A stretch of 11,394 nucleotides of DNA, taken from positions 1 to 11,394 of the forward strand of contig CALYQE010000056.1 in NCBI GenBank assembly GCA_945281075.1. Reading direction: 5' to 3'. This document shows positions 1-6,369 of the stretch, piece after piece (position 1 is the stretch's first letter; every line of letters starts with the position of its first letter). Under the pieces are notes generated by a model. It worked only from the letters and a program-made list of their open reading frames with translations, did no database searches and was not told the origin of the DNA. The DNA is from an uncultured Lactobacillus sp. (lineage in GTDB: Bacteria > Bacillota > Bacilli > Lactobacillales > Lactobacillaceae). A program made the position numbers and the translations under genes.

Positions 1-37
1 TTTAGCCAAAATACATTACTACTTAATTTGCGCCATT

Positions 38-77
38 AAAATAGGCCATTTCTCCTGAACGAGAAATGACCTATTTT
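38..77 (-). terminator. Rho-independent terminator after the decayed epimerase
   Basis: A 17-base arm at 38-54 pairs with 61-77 across a six-base loop (55-60), with a single G-T wobble. The arms begin and end in runs of A and T, so the hairpin carries a U-rich tail in either direction. The right arm starts at the stop codon of the minus-strand epimerase remnant, so it most likely ended transcription of the old minus-strand PTS operon. It may also serve a plus-strand gene to the left of the window. Confidence 0.7.
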
Positions 78-297
78 TACTTGCTTTTTAATTTGGCAAT
101 CTGTCCAGCCAAATTATCTTTAAAAATAAAAGATCCGACAACTGCAATATCTAAGCCAGCTTTTGTCAGTTTAACAATATTGTGATCATCAATACTGCCA
201 TCTGCTTTGATTTGGTAATGATAATTATTTTGCCGTCATAATTCGTCTAACAACTTTACTTTTTCGTAACTCTTAAGTCTATGCCAAAATTGATTTT
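77..297 (-). pseudogene. 3' remnant of a ribulose/allulose-phosphate 3-epimerase
   Basis: Read on the minus strand, this stretch gives the C-terminal third of a ribulose-phosphate 3-epimerase-like TIM barrel. It includes IKADGSIDDHNIVKLTKAG followed by DIAVVGSFIFK, matching the family's late phosphate-binding strands (usually I-x-V-D-G-G and V-x-G-S-x-x-F). The stop codon is at 77-79. A TGA at 236-238 interrupts the frame inside the sequence D-E-L-stop-R-Q-N, probably a former TGG. Upstream of about 297 the family resemblance is lost, although a full-length gene would reach about 740. It lies at the end of a decayed PTS and aldolase cluster, where D-allulose-6-phosphate 3-epimerases (AlsE-like) are common, so AlsE is as likely as housekeeping Rpe. 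The remnant is certainly non-functional. The family assignment is fairly secure; the substrate is not. Confidence 0.65.
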
Positions 298-933
298 CAT
301 GTTTATGGAAAGCTTAACGCCAATTTATTCAGTAAAACAAGAATTCACGAAAAAGCACCTGTGAGGATAGAATATCATCATTGAGATGGACGCTACTTTA
401 ACCATAGGTTATTCGGCCATAATCGCAATTAATGTTTTAATAATTCCTATTTCGTTGTTTCTGGCTAGCATATTGGAGTATGGTTAATAATGGATTATTT
501 TTAACCAGTGACGGTGTAGATGCTAGTCCTGATAATACTGCGATAGCTTTACCCCATGCTTGTAACAAAACTGCCTAAAAAATTAGTGCTTGCAAAATTA
601 AGTTTTAGAGTCAGAGTTATTATTACTGCTAGCGATAGCAGGGCCGATAAAAAGAGCGAATCAAGTGGCTGATGAATTATATGGCTTTAATGGAATAAAA
701 ATAAATATGATATACGGCTGAAACCTTAAACAGTTAGATAAACACTATCTTAATAGCGTACTCAATAAAAAATAATGCTAAGCTCAAAGTATAAATACAG
801 AAAATAATGATTCTGAATTTGATTATTTTTTGCTAAGCAGTAAATATTTTGTCAAATTATTTAAAAATAAAGTTTGTATCAAAAAATGATACAAAACAGA
901 TTAGATCTTGGTTTCTTTGACCACATAGGTTAT
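298..933. other. Decayed sequence, no intact gene
   Basis: About 630 bases without a usable reading frame. Short coding-like runs appear on both strands: AGPIKRANQVADELYGF around 640-700 on the plus strand, and AVLLQAWGKAIAVLSGLAS around 515-575 on the minus strand. I cannot match either to a family with confidence. By position, the 5' part of the epimerase and possibly an EIIA gene of the PTS would be expected here. A perfect inverted repeat at 873-895 is listed separately. Confidence 0.5.
873..895. repeat. Perfect 9-bp inverted repeat with 5-base spacer
   Basis: TTTGTATCA at 873-881 and TGATACAAA at 887-895 flank five A residues. The repeat lies about 40 bases beyond the stop of the EIID reading frame on the minus strand and is followed in that direction by a T-rich stretch. 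It could be a weak AT-rich terminator for the PTS genes, or a 23-bp operator of the kind bound by dimeric sugar regulators (for example the GntR class). The sequence does not decide between them. Confidence 0.6.
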
Positions 934-1800
934 TTAAAACAGACTGAAGAAGTATATTTTTATATTGCTGACATTATTGAAAGTAATTAACTTAAGATTT
1001 ATACATAGAGTACTAAGAAAAATATAAAAAATAATTAATCCGATAATTACTATCGTGAAGTTAATATGTTTTTTGGCTATTAACCAGTAGCAACTTAAGG
1101 TAATTAATAATGGTACTAGTCCTTTGAGTAAAGAGTCAAGAATATTTTGAATATTAATAACTTGGCCGCCACCAACATGAAATATCAACTTAGTTTTGAA
1201 TTGAACTAAGCTACTAGTCATACCTCCTAACATGATTAATCCCAGCGTTCGTGCAGCTTTAGTAAAGACGTTCAATAAGCCTGAAGAATACATTTCAGTG
1301 ATATGCTCAGAACCAACTGAAAAGCCTAGTTTGGTCATTTCCCAGCTACACCATTGTGCAGGAATATTATAGATTAATAAAAATACGATTGGAGCAAGAA
1401 CATTTCCTTGCATTCCAAATGTCATTGCGATTCCAGCAGCAATGACTCTTAAAATTCCCCAAAATAATGTATCACCAATTCCGGACATTGGACCCATTAG
1501 ACTAGCTTTGACAGCACTAATTGAAGAAACATCATAATCTTCATGTTCAGCAGCTTGTTTTTCCATCGATGCCACTAAACCTTGACAAAAAGTTCCAATA
1601 TATTGAGTAATATTATAAAAAATGTATCGCTCAAATGCTTGTCTTTTTTCTTCAAAACCGTTTTTATAATAGTGATCAATGAAAGGCAAAATTGAGTATT
1701 TAAAACCCGAACTATATTCGTTGACATATTGCAATGGAGCGTCGATAGTTAGAGATCTAAGGTAAAGCTTAAGTAATAATTTTTTATCTGTGGATGAAGT
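934..1800 (-). pseudogene. PTS mannose-family EIID component, start lost
   Basis: EIID is the membrane partner of EIIC in mannose/sorbose/N-acetylgalactosamine-type phosphotransferase permeases. The reading frame shows the family course: DKKLLLKLYLRSLTIDAPLQY near the N-terminus, then SILPFIDHYYKN, then the strongly conserved SLMGPMSGIGDTLFWG, GFSVGSEHI, and C-terminal membrane segments. No ATG, GTG or TTG with a ribosome binding site stands before the EIID start (about 1795). Instead the frame runs on without a stop into the tail of EIIC, up to 2013. The C-terminus continues about 20 residues past where EIIDs usually end, which suggests a late frameshift. The core of the protein is intact, so this gene decayed late or is read only as part of a fusion. 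With EIIB and EIIC broken upstream it cannot form a working permease. Confidence 0.75.
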
Positions 1801-2547
1801 TTTATTATTCGTATTTGAAGTTACCTTGCGGTGCTTTAAATCAAAAATTTCCTTGTCATAAAAGGCAAAGACAACAGCAAAGACTAAGCCACCAATACCG
1901 ACAACTAATAGTGGTAATCTAACATATTCAACTAAATAAAGCCTAAAAAAATACCATACAGCAAGTTTCTTGCCTAAGAAGCACTGCAAAACCTGCAGCT
2001 GGAAGAAGTCCACCAGTTAGTCCTAAACCATTTTCAACAAATGCTGGAAGTGATTTAATAAAAGCAGCAACAGGTTTTACACCAATTAAAATTGTAATAA
2101 AGATTGCAATAAAAAAGATCAGAGATCTTAAAAATCAAACGCTATAATGAAGCCAAATTAATTTTCTTTCATTAGACTTGTCTGCAGCATCTGTCCACGA
2201 ATTTTGTACTAAAGAAAGCAAAACATATGTTCCAACTTCTAACAAGTCTCCAAGCAATAGATGCCTTAGTATCACCGCCACCGATCATGGCATAAGCTAC
2301 AGCTAAAACTGTAGCAACTGAAGGATTAAGTGAAACAGCCCCCAACATTAACTGCACCAATAAAGGTTGCTTCGAGCATTGCACCTAAAATAATTCCAGT
2401 TTGTAAATCGCTTAAGAATAATCCCACCAAAGTTCCAACTACAATAGGTTGATCTGCCATATTTTGTCCTAGTAACCAATTTCCACCATAACAGATAAAT
2501 TCAGCTAGACCGCAAAGAAAAGCGGCTATAATTATAGTATTAGTCAT
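1801..2547 (-). pseudogene. PTS mannose-family EIIC component, frameshifted
   Basis: EIIC forms the sugar channel of mannose-family PTS permeases. The start is clear: ATG at 2547 with AAAGGAGC upstream on the minus strand. The first 70 or so residues are typical, with GQNMADQPIVVGTLVGLFLS and ILGAMLEATFIGAVNVGG. The frame then breaks at a G run (2339-2343; five where four would keep the frame). It resumes as AVSLNPSVATVLAVAYAMIGGGDTKAS, shifts again near 2250, passes LSLVQNSWTDAADKSNERK, hits a TGA at 2135-2137, continues through GVKPVAAFIKSLPAFVENG and LTGGLLPAAGFAVLL, and shifts a third time near 1970 into the segment ending LLVVGIGGLVFAVVFAF. Each piece is collinear with one EIIC, so this is one gene with at least four lesions. 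The last piece is fused in frame to EIID. Confidence 0.8.
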
Positions 2548-2549
2548 TT

Positions 2550-2817
2550 TTATTGCTCCTTTAATAATTTTTCAAAGTCTTCTGCTTTATCAGTTGGAAC
2601 AACTTGGTGCACTAAGTTAGCATTTATTTTGAAAAGTACTTGTACAGCTTGTTGGTCTATTTTAGTAAGTAAAATAGAGTCAGATAGTTCTTTCTTTTTT
2701 TTTCAATTCCATCAAAGCGACCAACATTAGCGATATTTATTCGTTCTATTCTCTTTCCTTGTAAACCTTGATAAATACGATTAGCATCTTTAACTTGGTT
2801 AACAACTACATTATCAC
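2550..2817 (-). pseudogene. PTS mannose-family EIIB component, 5'-truncated and frameshifted
   Basis: EIIB carries the phosphorylated histidine that passes phosphate to the sugar. Only the C-terminal half remains: DNVVVNQVKDANRIYQGL, then RINIANVGRFDGIEKKK, then ELSDSILLTKIDQQAVQVL, ending VPTDKAEDFEKLLKEQ. The NVGRFDG segment is characteristic of the family. The N-terminal part, with the R-x-D-x-R-L-x-H-G-Q active-site region, is absent: recognisable sequence starts only about 10 bases past the aldolase stop, so roughly 75 codons were deleted. A run of nine A residues (2695-2703 on the complement) leaves the frame one base short inside the lysine stretch. The TAA (2550-2552) lies just before the EIIC start, as in intact operons. 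Confidence 0.8.
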
Positions 2818-2854
2818 TTCTCTAATTATGCTTTGTTTTTAATATCATGTTTAA

Positions 2855-3661
2855 CTAATCCAATAATCTTTGTGTCAACATCGTATAAAAATATCTGTTG
2901 AGTTTTTTACTATCTAGATGTTTTCTTAAACCTTTAGTAACGTTAAATGACATTACGGAATAATAATTAATTTTACTGATACCATTTTTAATTGAATTAC
3001 GATATTCCTTATCACTTAATCCTGAACCGCCATGGACAACTAGTGGTACAGGTACTGCATGTGAGATTTCATTTAGACGATTAAAGTTAAGGATGGGCTT
3101 ATCACGATAAATGCCGTGAACAGTTCCATATGAAATGGCCATGGCATCTATACCAGTTTGATCATAAAATTTTTTGGCTTCACTAACAGTAGTATAATTA
3201 TCTATCAAGTTACTATAATCAGGTTTGCCATCTCCTCCATCATGTGTCATTACTTCAACTTCTCCTTCAACACTGGCACCAAGGTCATGAGCAAACTCGA
3301 CGATCTTTTTTGTTCCAACAATATTTTCATGTATATTTTTCAATGAAAAGTCTAGCATTACGGAACTAAAACCCATTTTTAACGCTTCAATACAAGTTTT
3401 AATATCAGTATCATGATCAAGATGAACGACTACTGGTACACTGGCATGCTTTGCCAAATCTAGTGCAAATTTCCCACCAATTCTTAAAGGCGGGTAAGGA
3501 AAATGTGATTCGGCGATTTGTAATACTACGGATGAATTTGTTTCTTCAGCTGCGTTCACAATACCGCGTGCAGTGTTAAGATCTGCATAATTAAATGCGC
3601 CTAACGCATAGCCTTCCTTTTTAGCCTTAGGTAAGATATCGTTTAAAGTTACTAATGTCAT
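2855..3661 (-). CDS. Class II ketose-bisphosphate aldolase, C-terminal frameshift
   Basis: Zinc-dependent class II aldolase of the fructose/tagatose-bisphosphate (FbaA, GatY, KbaY) family, cleaving a ketose 1,6-bisphosphate to dihydroxyacetone phosphate and an aldehyde. Visible motifs: HLDHD at 80-84 (catalytic Asp82, zinc ligand His83), EGEVEVMTHDGGDG from 132 with the family's glutamates, YGTVHGIY at 178-185 and VHGGSGLSD at 209-217, which supply the other zinc histidines and phosphate contacts. The usual KINVxT segment reads KINYYSVMS. The frame is good to about residue 253. There a run of six A (2902-2907 on the complement) is one short of the seven that would restore the family ending LYDVDTKIIGLVKHDIKNKA and a stop at 2826-2828 (278 residues). 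As it stands, 15 unrelated residues end the protein at 268. It was the first gene of the minus-strand PTS operon, with a TGGAG ribosome binding site. Tagatose-type, fructose-type or another substrate cannot be told apart. Activity after the frameshift is doubtful. Confidence 0.8.
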   Translation of the reverse strand: MTLVTLNDILPKAKKEGYALGAFNYADLNTARGIVNAAEETNSSVVLQIAESHFPYPPLRIGGKFALDLAKHASVPVVVHLDHDTDIKTCIEALKMGFSSVMLDFSLKNIHENIVGTKKIVEFAHDLGASVEGEVEVMTHDGGDGKPDYSNLIDNYTTVSEAKKFYDQTGIDAMAISYGTVHGIYRDKPILNFNRLNEISHAVPVPLVVHGGSGLSDKEYRNSIKNGISKINYYSVMSFNVTKGLRKHLDSKKLNRYFYTMLTQRLLD

Positions 3662-3691
3662 TTGAAATCTCCATTTAAAATATAAATTATT

Positions 3692-3705
3692 TGTATTCGC
3701 TTACA
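3692..3705 (-). promoter_or_regulatory. Catabolite-response element (cre) before the aldolase
   Basis: Read on the minus strand this is TGTAAGCGAATACA, which fits the relaxed CcpA consensus TGNAANCGNWNNCA at every fixed position. It sits 31 bases upstream of the aldolase start, in the divergent gap shared with the broken DeoR gene. CcpA repression of the old PTS operon is the natural reading. No convincing -35/-10 pair could be placed beside it. Confidence 0.5.
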
Positions 3706-3763
3706 TTATTATCGTAATTTATTTAGTTAGTATTTTAATCATTTTTAATTATGGAGATCTAAT

Positions 3764-4505
3764 ATGAATGAACGACAAGAATATTTATTAATGCTTTTAA
3801 AAGAGAAAAATTACTTAACGATTGATGAACTTTCGAAAGTTCTTCATTATAGTCCCAGTACAGTTAGACGAGATTTAAAGAAGCTTTCAAGTAAAGGCTT
3901 GGTTAAGCGCATTCATGGTGGAGTGATTAAACGCTAATGAGATAGAGACACCTACGACAATTAAACAACACCTTAATTTAAGAGAGAGAAAATATATTGC
4001 TCAGTTGGCTTCTGTTTATGCTTAAAGTCGTCAAAATATTTTTATAGATAACAGCAGCACTGCAAATATTCTTGCTCGTTGTTTAGGAACTTTTAAGGAT
4101 TTAAATATAGTAACAACCAATTTAGAAACAGCAATCTATTTGAATTTACACACGCAAAATAAAATTAGTATTATTGGTGGAAACATGATTGATACTTATA
4201 CGAGTAGTATGAGTACAGTTGAGTATTTAATGGACTTTGTTTTTGATATTTCTTTTATGTCTTGCCGTGGTGTGAGTTTAAAATATGGTGTTACTGACAA
4301 AGTTGAGTCTGAATCAAATGTAAGGCGTGCTCTAATAAAAAGAACAAAGAAGTCTATTTTGTTAGTTGATAGTGCAAAGTTTGGACAAGCCTTGCCATAT
4401 AAAGACTGTGAATTATGCCAAATTTCAGCAGTTGTGACAAATGAGAAGCCAGATAAACAATACAATGAATTTTTCGAACGAAATGGTGTTGAGATTGTTT
4501 ATTAA
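3764..4505 (+). pseudogene. DeoR-family sugar regulator, frameshift and stop
   Basis: The ATG at 3764 follows GGAG with a seven-base gap. The first 57 codons give a complete DeoR winged helix: LTIDELSKVLHYSPSTVRRD (recognition helix), then LVKRIHGGV, the family signature. The frame stops at 3935-3937. A one-base shift there restores the C-terminal sensor domain: LNLRERKYIAQLA, then a TAA at 4023-4025, then IFIDNSSTANILAR, then NIVTTNLETA, ISIIGGNMID, and the closing DSAKFGQALPY region typical of DeoR phosphosugar-binding domains. Summed, the pieces make about 247 residues, the normal family length. Divergent from the aldolase and PTS genes, it was almost surely their local regulator, responding to a phosphorylated sugar. 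The isolated 57-residue DNA-binding domain could still be made but lacks the sensing and oligomerising part. Confidence 0.85.
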
Positions 4506-4837
4506 TGTAATAAGCTCTTGTTATAATTTTAAAAAGGTATGTTTCGAAGTAAAAATTATTTGAACAAATTAATAAGAGCAATATATATATTTAAATTTTA
4601 GAGCAATAATCAGTATATGAAAGCATTAGAAAAAGGCTTGAAATTATTCCTATTTAGTCTTTTTAAAACATTTACATACAGGTTTTATATTAAATGAATA
4701 AATTCTCTAAGAAACATGGAATGATATATTAGCTTTGTCATAAAAATACTATAATGTACGAATATAACGAAATTAGAATATTTAATTGTAGGAAAGTTAT
4801 TAAAAATATAAATGACAAAATAAGCTTAAATAACTTG

Positions 4838-4866
4838 TTGACTTTAAATATCATTTTATATATATA
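4838..4866 (+). promoter_or_regulatory. Orphan sigma-A-type promoter
   Basis: TTGACT at 4838-4843 and TATATA at 4861-4866 are separated by exactly 17 bases, close to the vegetative consensus. Predicted transcription would start near 4873 and run rightward into sequence without an open frame. The spacer and -10 overlap the 26-base palindrome at 4849-4874. Confidence 0.5.
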
Positions 4867-4874
4867 AAATGATA
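4849..4874. repeat. Perfect 26-base palindrome over an orphan promoter
   Basis: The 13-base half TATCATTTTATAT (4849-4861) is followed directly by its exact complement, with no spacer. It covers the spacer and -10 of the promoter at 4838-4866, the position of a repressor operator. It is very AT-rich and ends without a T run, so a terminator is less likely. The regulator is unknown: the intact LacI gene nearby has a GC-centred operator elsewhere, which does not resemble this one. Confidence 0.6.
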
Positions 4875-5150
4875 AGCAAAATGCTAAGTGTCTTATCTTG
4901 ATTTGAGTATAATGCCAACAAGAATAGATAAAGCAACATTGGCGGAATAAAATTTGTGCTGGTAAAAAGTATAATCTTTTTTGATAGCAATTGAACGTAG
5001 CTAGTTAAACAATAGTTATAAAGCAAATTGGTTTTGAATGTTAGCTAAGTTTAGATGCGATTAAATTGAAGCTAAGCACGCAAAGATTTTAATTATCAAT
5101 AATTGTTAACGGATGGATGTTTGAGACTTTTTTCTAGCAGAAAAGTAAGT

Positions 5151-6146
5151 TTAAAATTTAGCAGGGATAATAAGAGGTTTAAAATTAGTCTTTTTAGTTT
5201 TTCCGTTTAAGAGTTTAAGTAAGGTCTCCGCAGCACTTGCTCCCATTAAATAGGGGTTTTGCGAAATTAACTTTGATGCAGGAAGAAATAAATGTGCTAA
5301 CTTAGTATCAGAGAACCCCGTAACATAGACGGAATTAGTATTTAAAAAGCCATCAGCAATTAACATTGGAATAAATTCTAAAAGCCATCTTTCTTTAAAA
5401 GAAAAAATTAATGTTTTTTTCTTATATTTTTCTTGTTCATGTAAAAAAATTTCAATTTTCTTTTTGATGGCAATATGATTATATGTTTCTTCATCTATTT
5501 GAATTAAATGTATTTGTCTAGGGTTTGCCACTGAACAAATACCACTGTAACGATCTCGACGAGTAGATGCAATTTTTAATTCAGATGACAAAATTAGAAT
5601 ATCATCACAACCTTTATTTAAGAAATATTTTGTAGCATTCTTTGATACTTCAATATTGTTTGAAATTACTTGAGGCCATCGTGTATATGACAGTCTTCTG
5701 TCTAGAATTACTGTTGGAATATCATGAATAAATTCAGATAAAATAGTCTTAATGTTGCTGCTTAAAGGTTGAAAAAGAAGACCATCAAAAAAACTACTAC
5801 TAACTGTTTTAATTAATTCCTTTTCCTGACTTTGGTCAGAGTTGGTGTCTAATAAGAAAGCTTCGTATCCCTTCACATGTAAAATATTAGAAGCACCTTT
5901 AAATAGTTCAGTTGAAAAATAATCATCAATATTGGAAACTACAACAGCAATCGTTTTACTGCGATTTGTAGCCATTTGTCTTGCAGCTAAATTTGGGATA
6001 TATTTTAGCTTCTTAATTGCTTGTTCAATTGAATACGCTTTTTCCTTAGATAAATGACCTTCTGATTTATTATTTAAATATCTTGATACAGATGCAATAG
6101 ATACATCAGCTAGTTCGGCTACATTACGAATTGTTGCTTTTTTCAT
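5151..6146 (-). CDS. LacI-family transcriptional repressor of the sugar-acid operon
   Basis: A 331-residue regulator, the usual LacI/GalR length. Residues 4-25 (ATIRNVAELADVSIASVSRYL) form the helix-turn-helix. The hinge helix follows at about 52-66 (NLAARQMATNRSKTI), with the alanine/leucine minor-groove region seen in the family. The rest is a periplasmic-binding-protein-like sensor domain opening with IAVVVSNIDDYFSTELFKG. The gene is divergent from the transporter operon, and a perfect 14-bp operator lies at that operon's predicted start site, so it most likely represses the operon until a pathway intermediate binds. Its setting beside a KdgK-like kinase and a KDPG-type aldolase recalls Bacillus KdgR, but orthology cannot be shown here. 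Upstream on the minus strand there is a TATACT (6184-6189) that could be its -10 and a weak AAGAAG ribosome binding site. No lesion is visible. Confidence 0.9.
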   Translation of the reverse strand: MKKATIRNVAELADVSIASVSRYLNNKSEGHLSKEKAYSIEQAIKKLKYIPNLAARQMATNRSKTIAVVVSNIDDYFSTELFKGASNILHVKGYEAFLLDTNSDQSQEKELIKTVSSSFFDGLLFQPLSSNIKTILSEFIHDIPTVILDRRLSYTRWPQVISNNIEVSKNATKYFLNKGCDDILILSSELKIASTRRDRYSGICSVANPRQIHLIQIDEETYNHIAIKKKIEIFLHEQEKYKKKTLIFSFKERWLLEFIPMLIADGFLNTNSVYVTGFSDTKLAHLFLPASKLISQNPYLMGASAAETLLKLLNGKTKKTNFKPLIIPAKF

Positions 6147-6250
6147 ATTAGTTTTTCTTCTTTTTTAGATTTCTTTAAATAATAGTATATCATTTTACTC
6201 AATTTTAAAATGTTTTACATAAAATATAATTAATACTATATGTAATTATT

Positions 6251-6264
6251 AAAAAGCGCTTGCA
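6251..6264 (+). promoter_or_regulatory. cre-like site over the operon -35
   Basis: AAAAAGCGCTTGCA keeps the AAGCGCTT core of the CcpA consensus (TGAAAGCGCTTTCA) and matches 11 of 14 positions, missing the first two bases and one near the end. It overlaps the -35 (6260-6265), a position where CcpA would block transcription when preferred sugars are present. Confidence 0.5.
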
Positions 6265-6288
6265 AATATCATATTTAAGATCTATATT
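6260..6288 (+). promoter_or_regulatory. Promoter of the sugar-acid operon
   Basis: TTGCAA at 6260-6265 and TATATT at 6283-6288 with a 17-base spacer. Transcription should start near 6295, leaving a leader of about 75 bases before the permease ATG at 6370. The cre-like site covers the -35 and the LacI-type operator covers the start point. Confidence 0.6.
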
Positions 6289-6293
6289 AAAAA

Positions 6294-6307
6294 GGTAACC
6301 GGTTACC
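6294..6307. promoter_or_regulatory. LacI-family operator
   Basis: GGTAACCGGTTACC is a perfect 14-bp palindrome with the central CpG typical of LacI/GalR operators. It lies at the predicted +1 of the permease operon, in the gap between that operon and the divergent LacI gene, so it should mediate repression by that protein. One copy was found; I saw no second one closer to the repressor's own start. Confidence 0.75.
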
Positions 6308-6369
6308 CTAAGTTTCGAATATGGGAAATATGAATCTAAAAGTTAAGTAATAGTAGAAAGAGAAAAGTA

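Larger units (their letters stand above)
4506..5150. other. Gene-less AT-rich stretch, probably a decayed gene
   Basis: No reading frame of meaningful length is present on either strand. Short coding-like runs, such as MPTRIDKATLAE at about 4912 on the plus strand, are each closed by stops within 15-20 codons and match no family I recognise. A well-formed promoter with a palindrome (4838-4874, listed separately) points into the stretch from 4875 on, so this is likely the remains of a plus-strand gene. No clear terminator was found for either the DeoR remnant or the convergent LacI gene. Confidence 0.5.

Noticed and set aside
3158..3346. Plus-strand open frame of 62 codons
   Set aside because: It is opposite the well-conserved core of the aldolase and has no family likeness or ribosome binding site.
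4196..4581. Two minus-strand open frames
   Set aside because: They are antisense to the DeoR sensor domain, whose own frame shows clear family motifs.
5090..5150. Terminator for the LacI gene
   Set aside because: The imperfect CTTTTCT/AGAAAAAAG hairpin near 5127-5147 has uneven arms and no T run beyond it on the minus strand.
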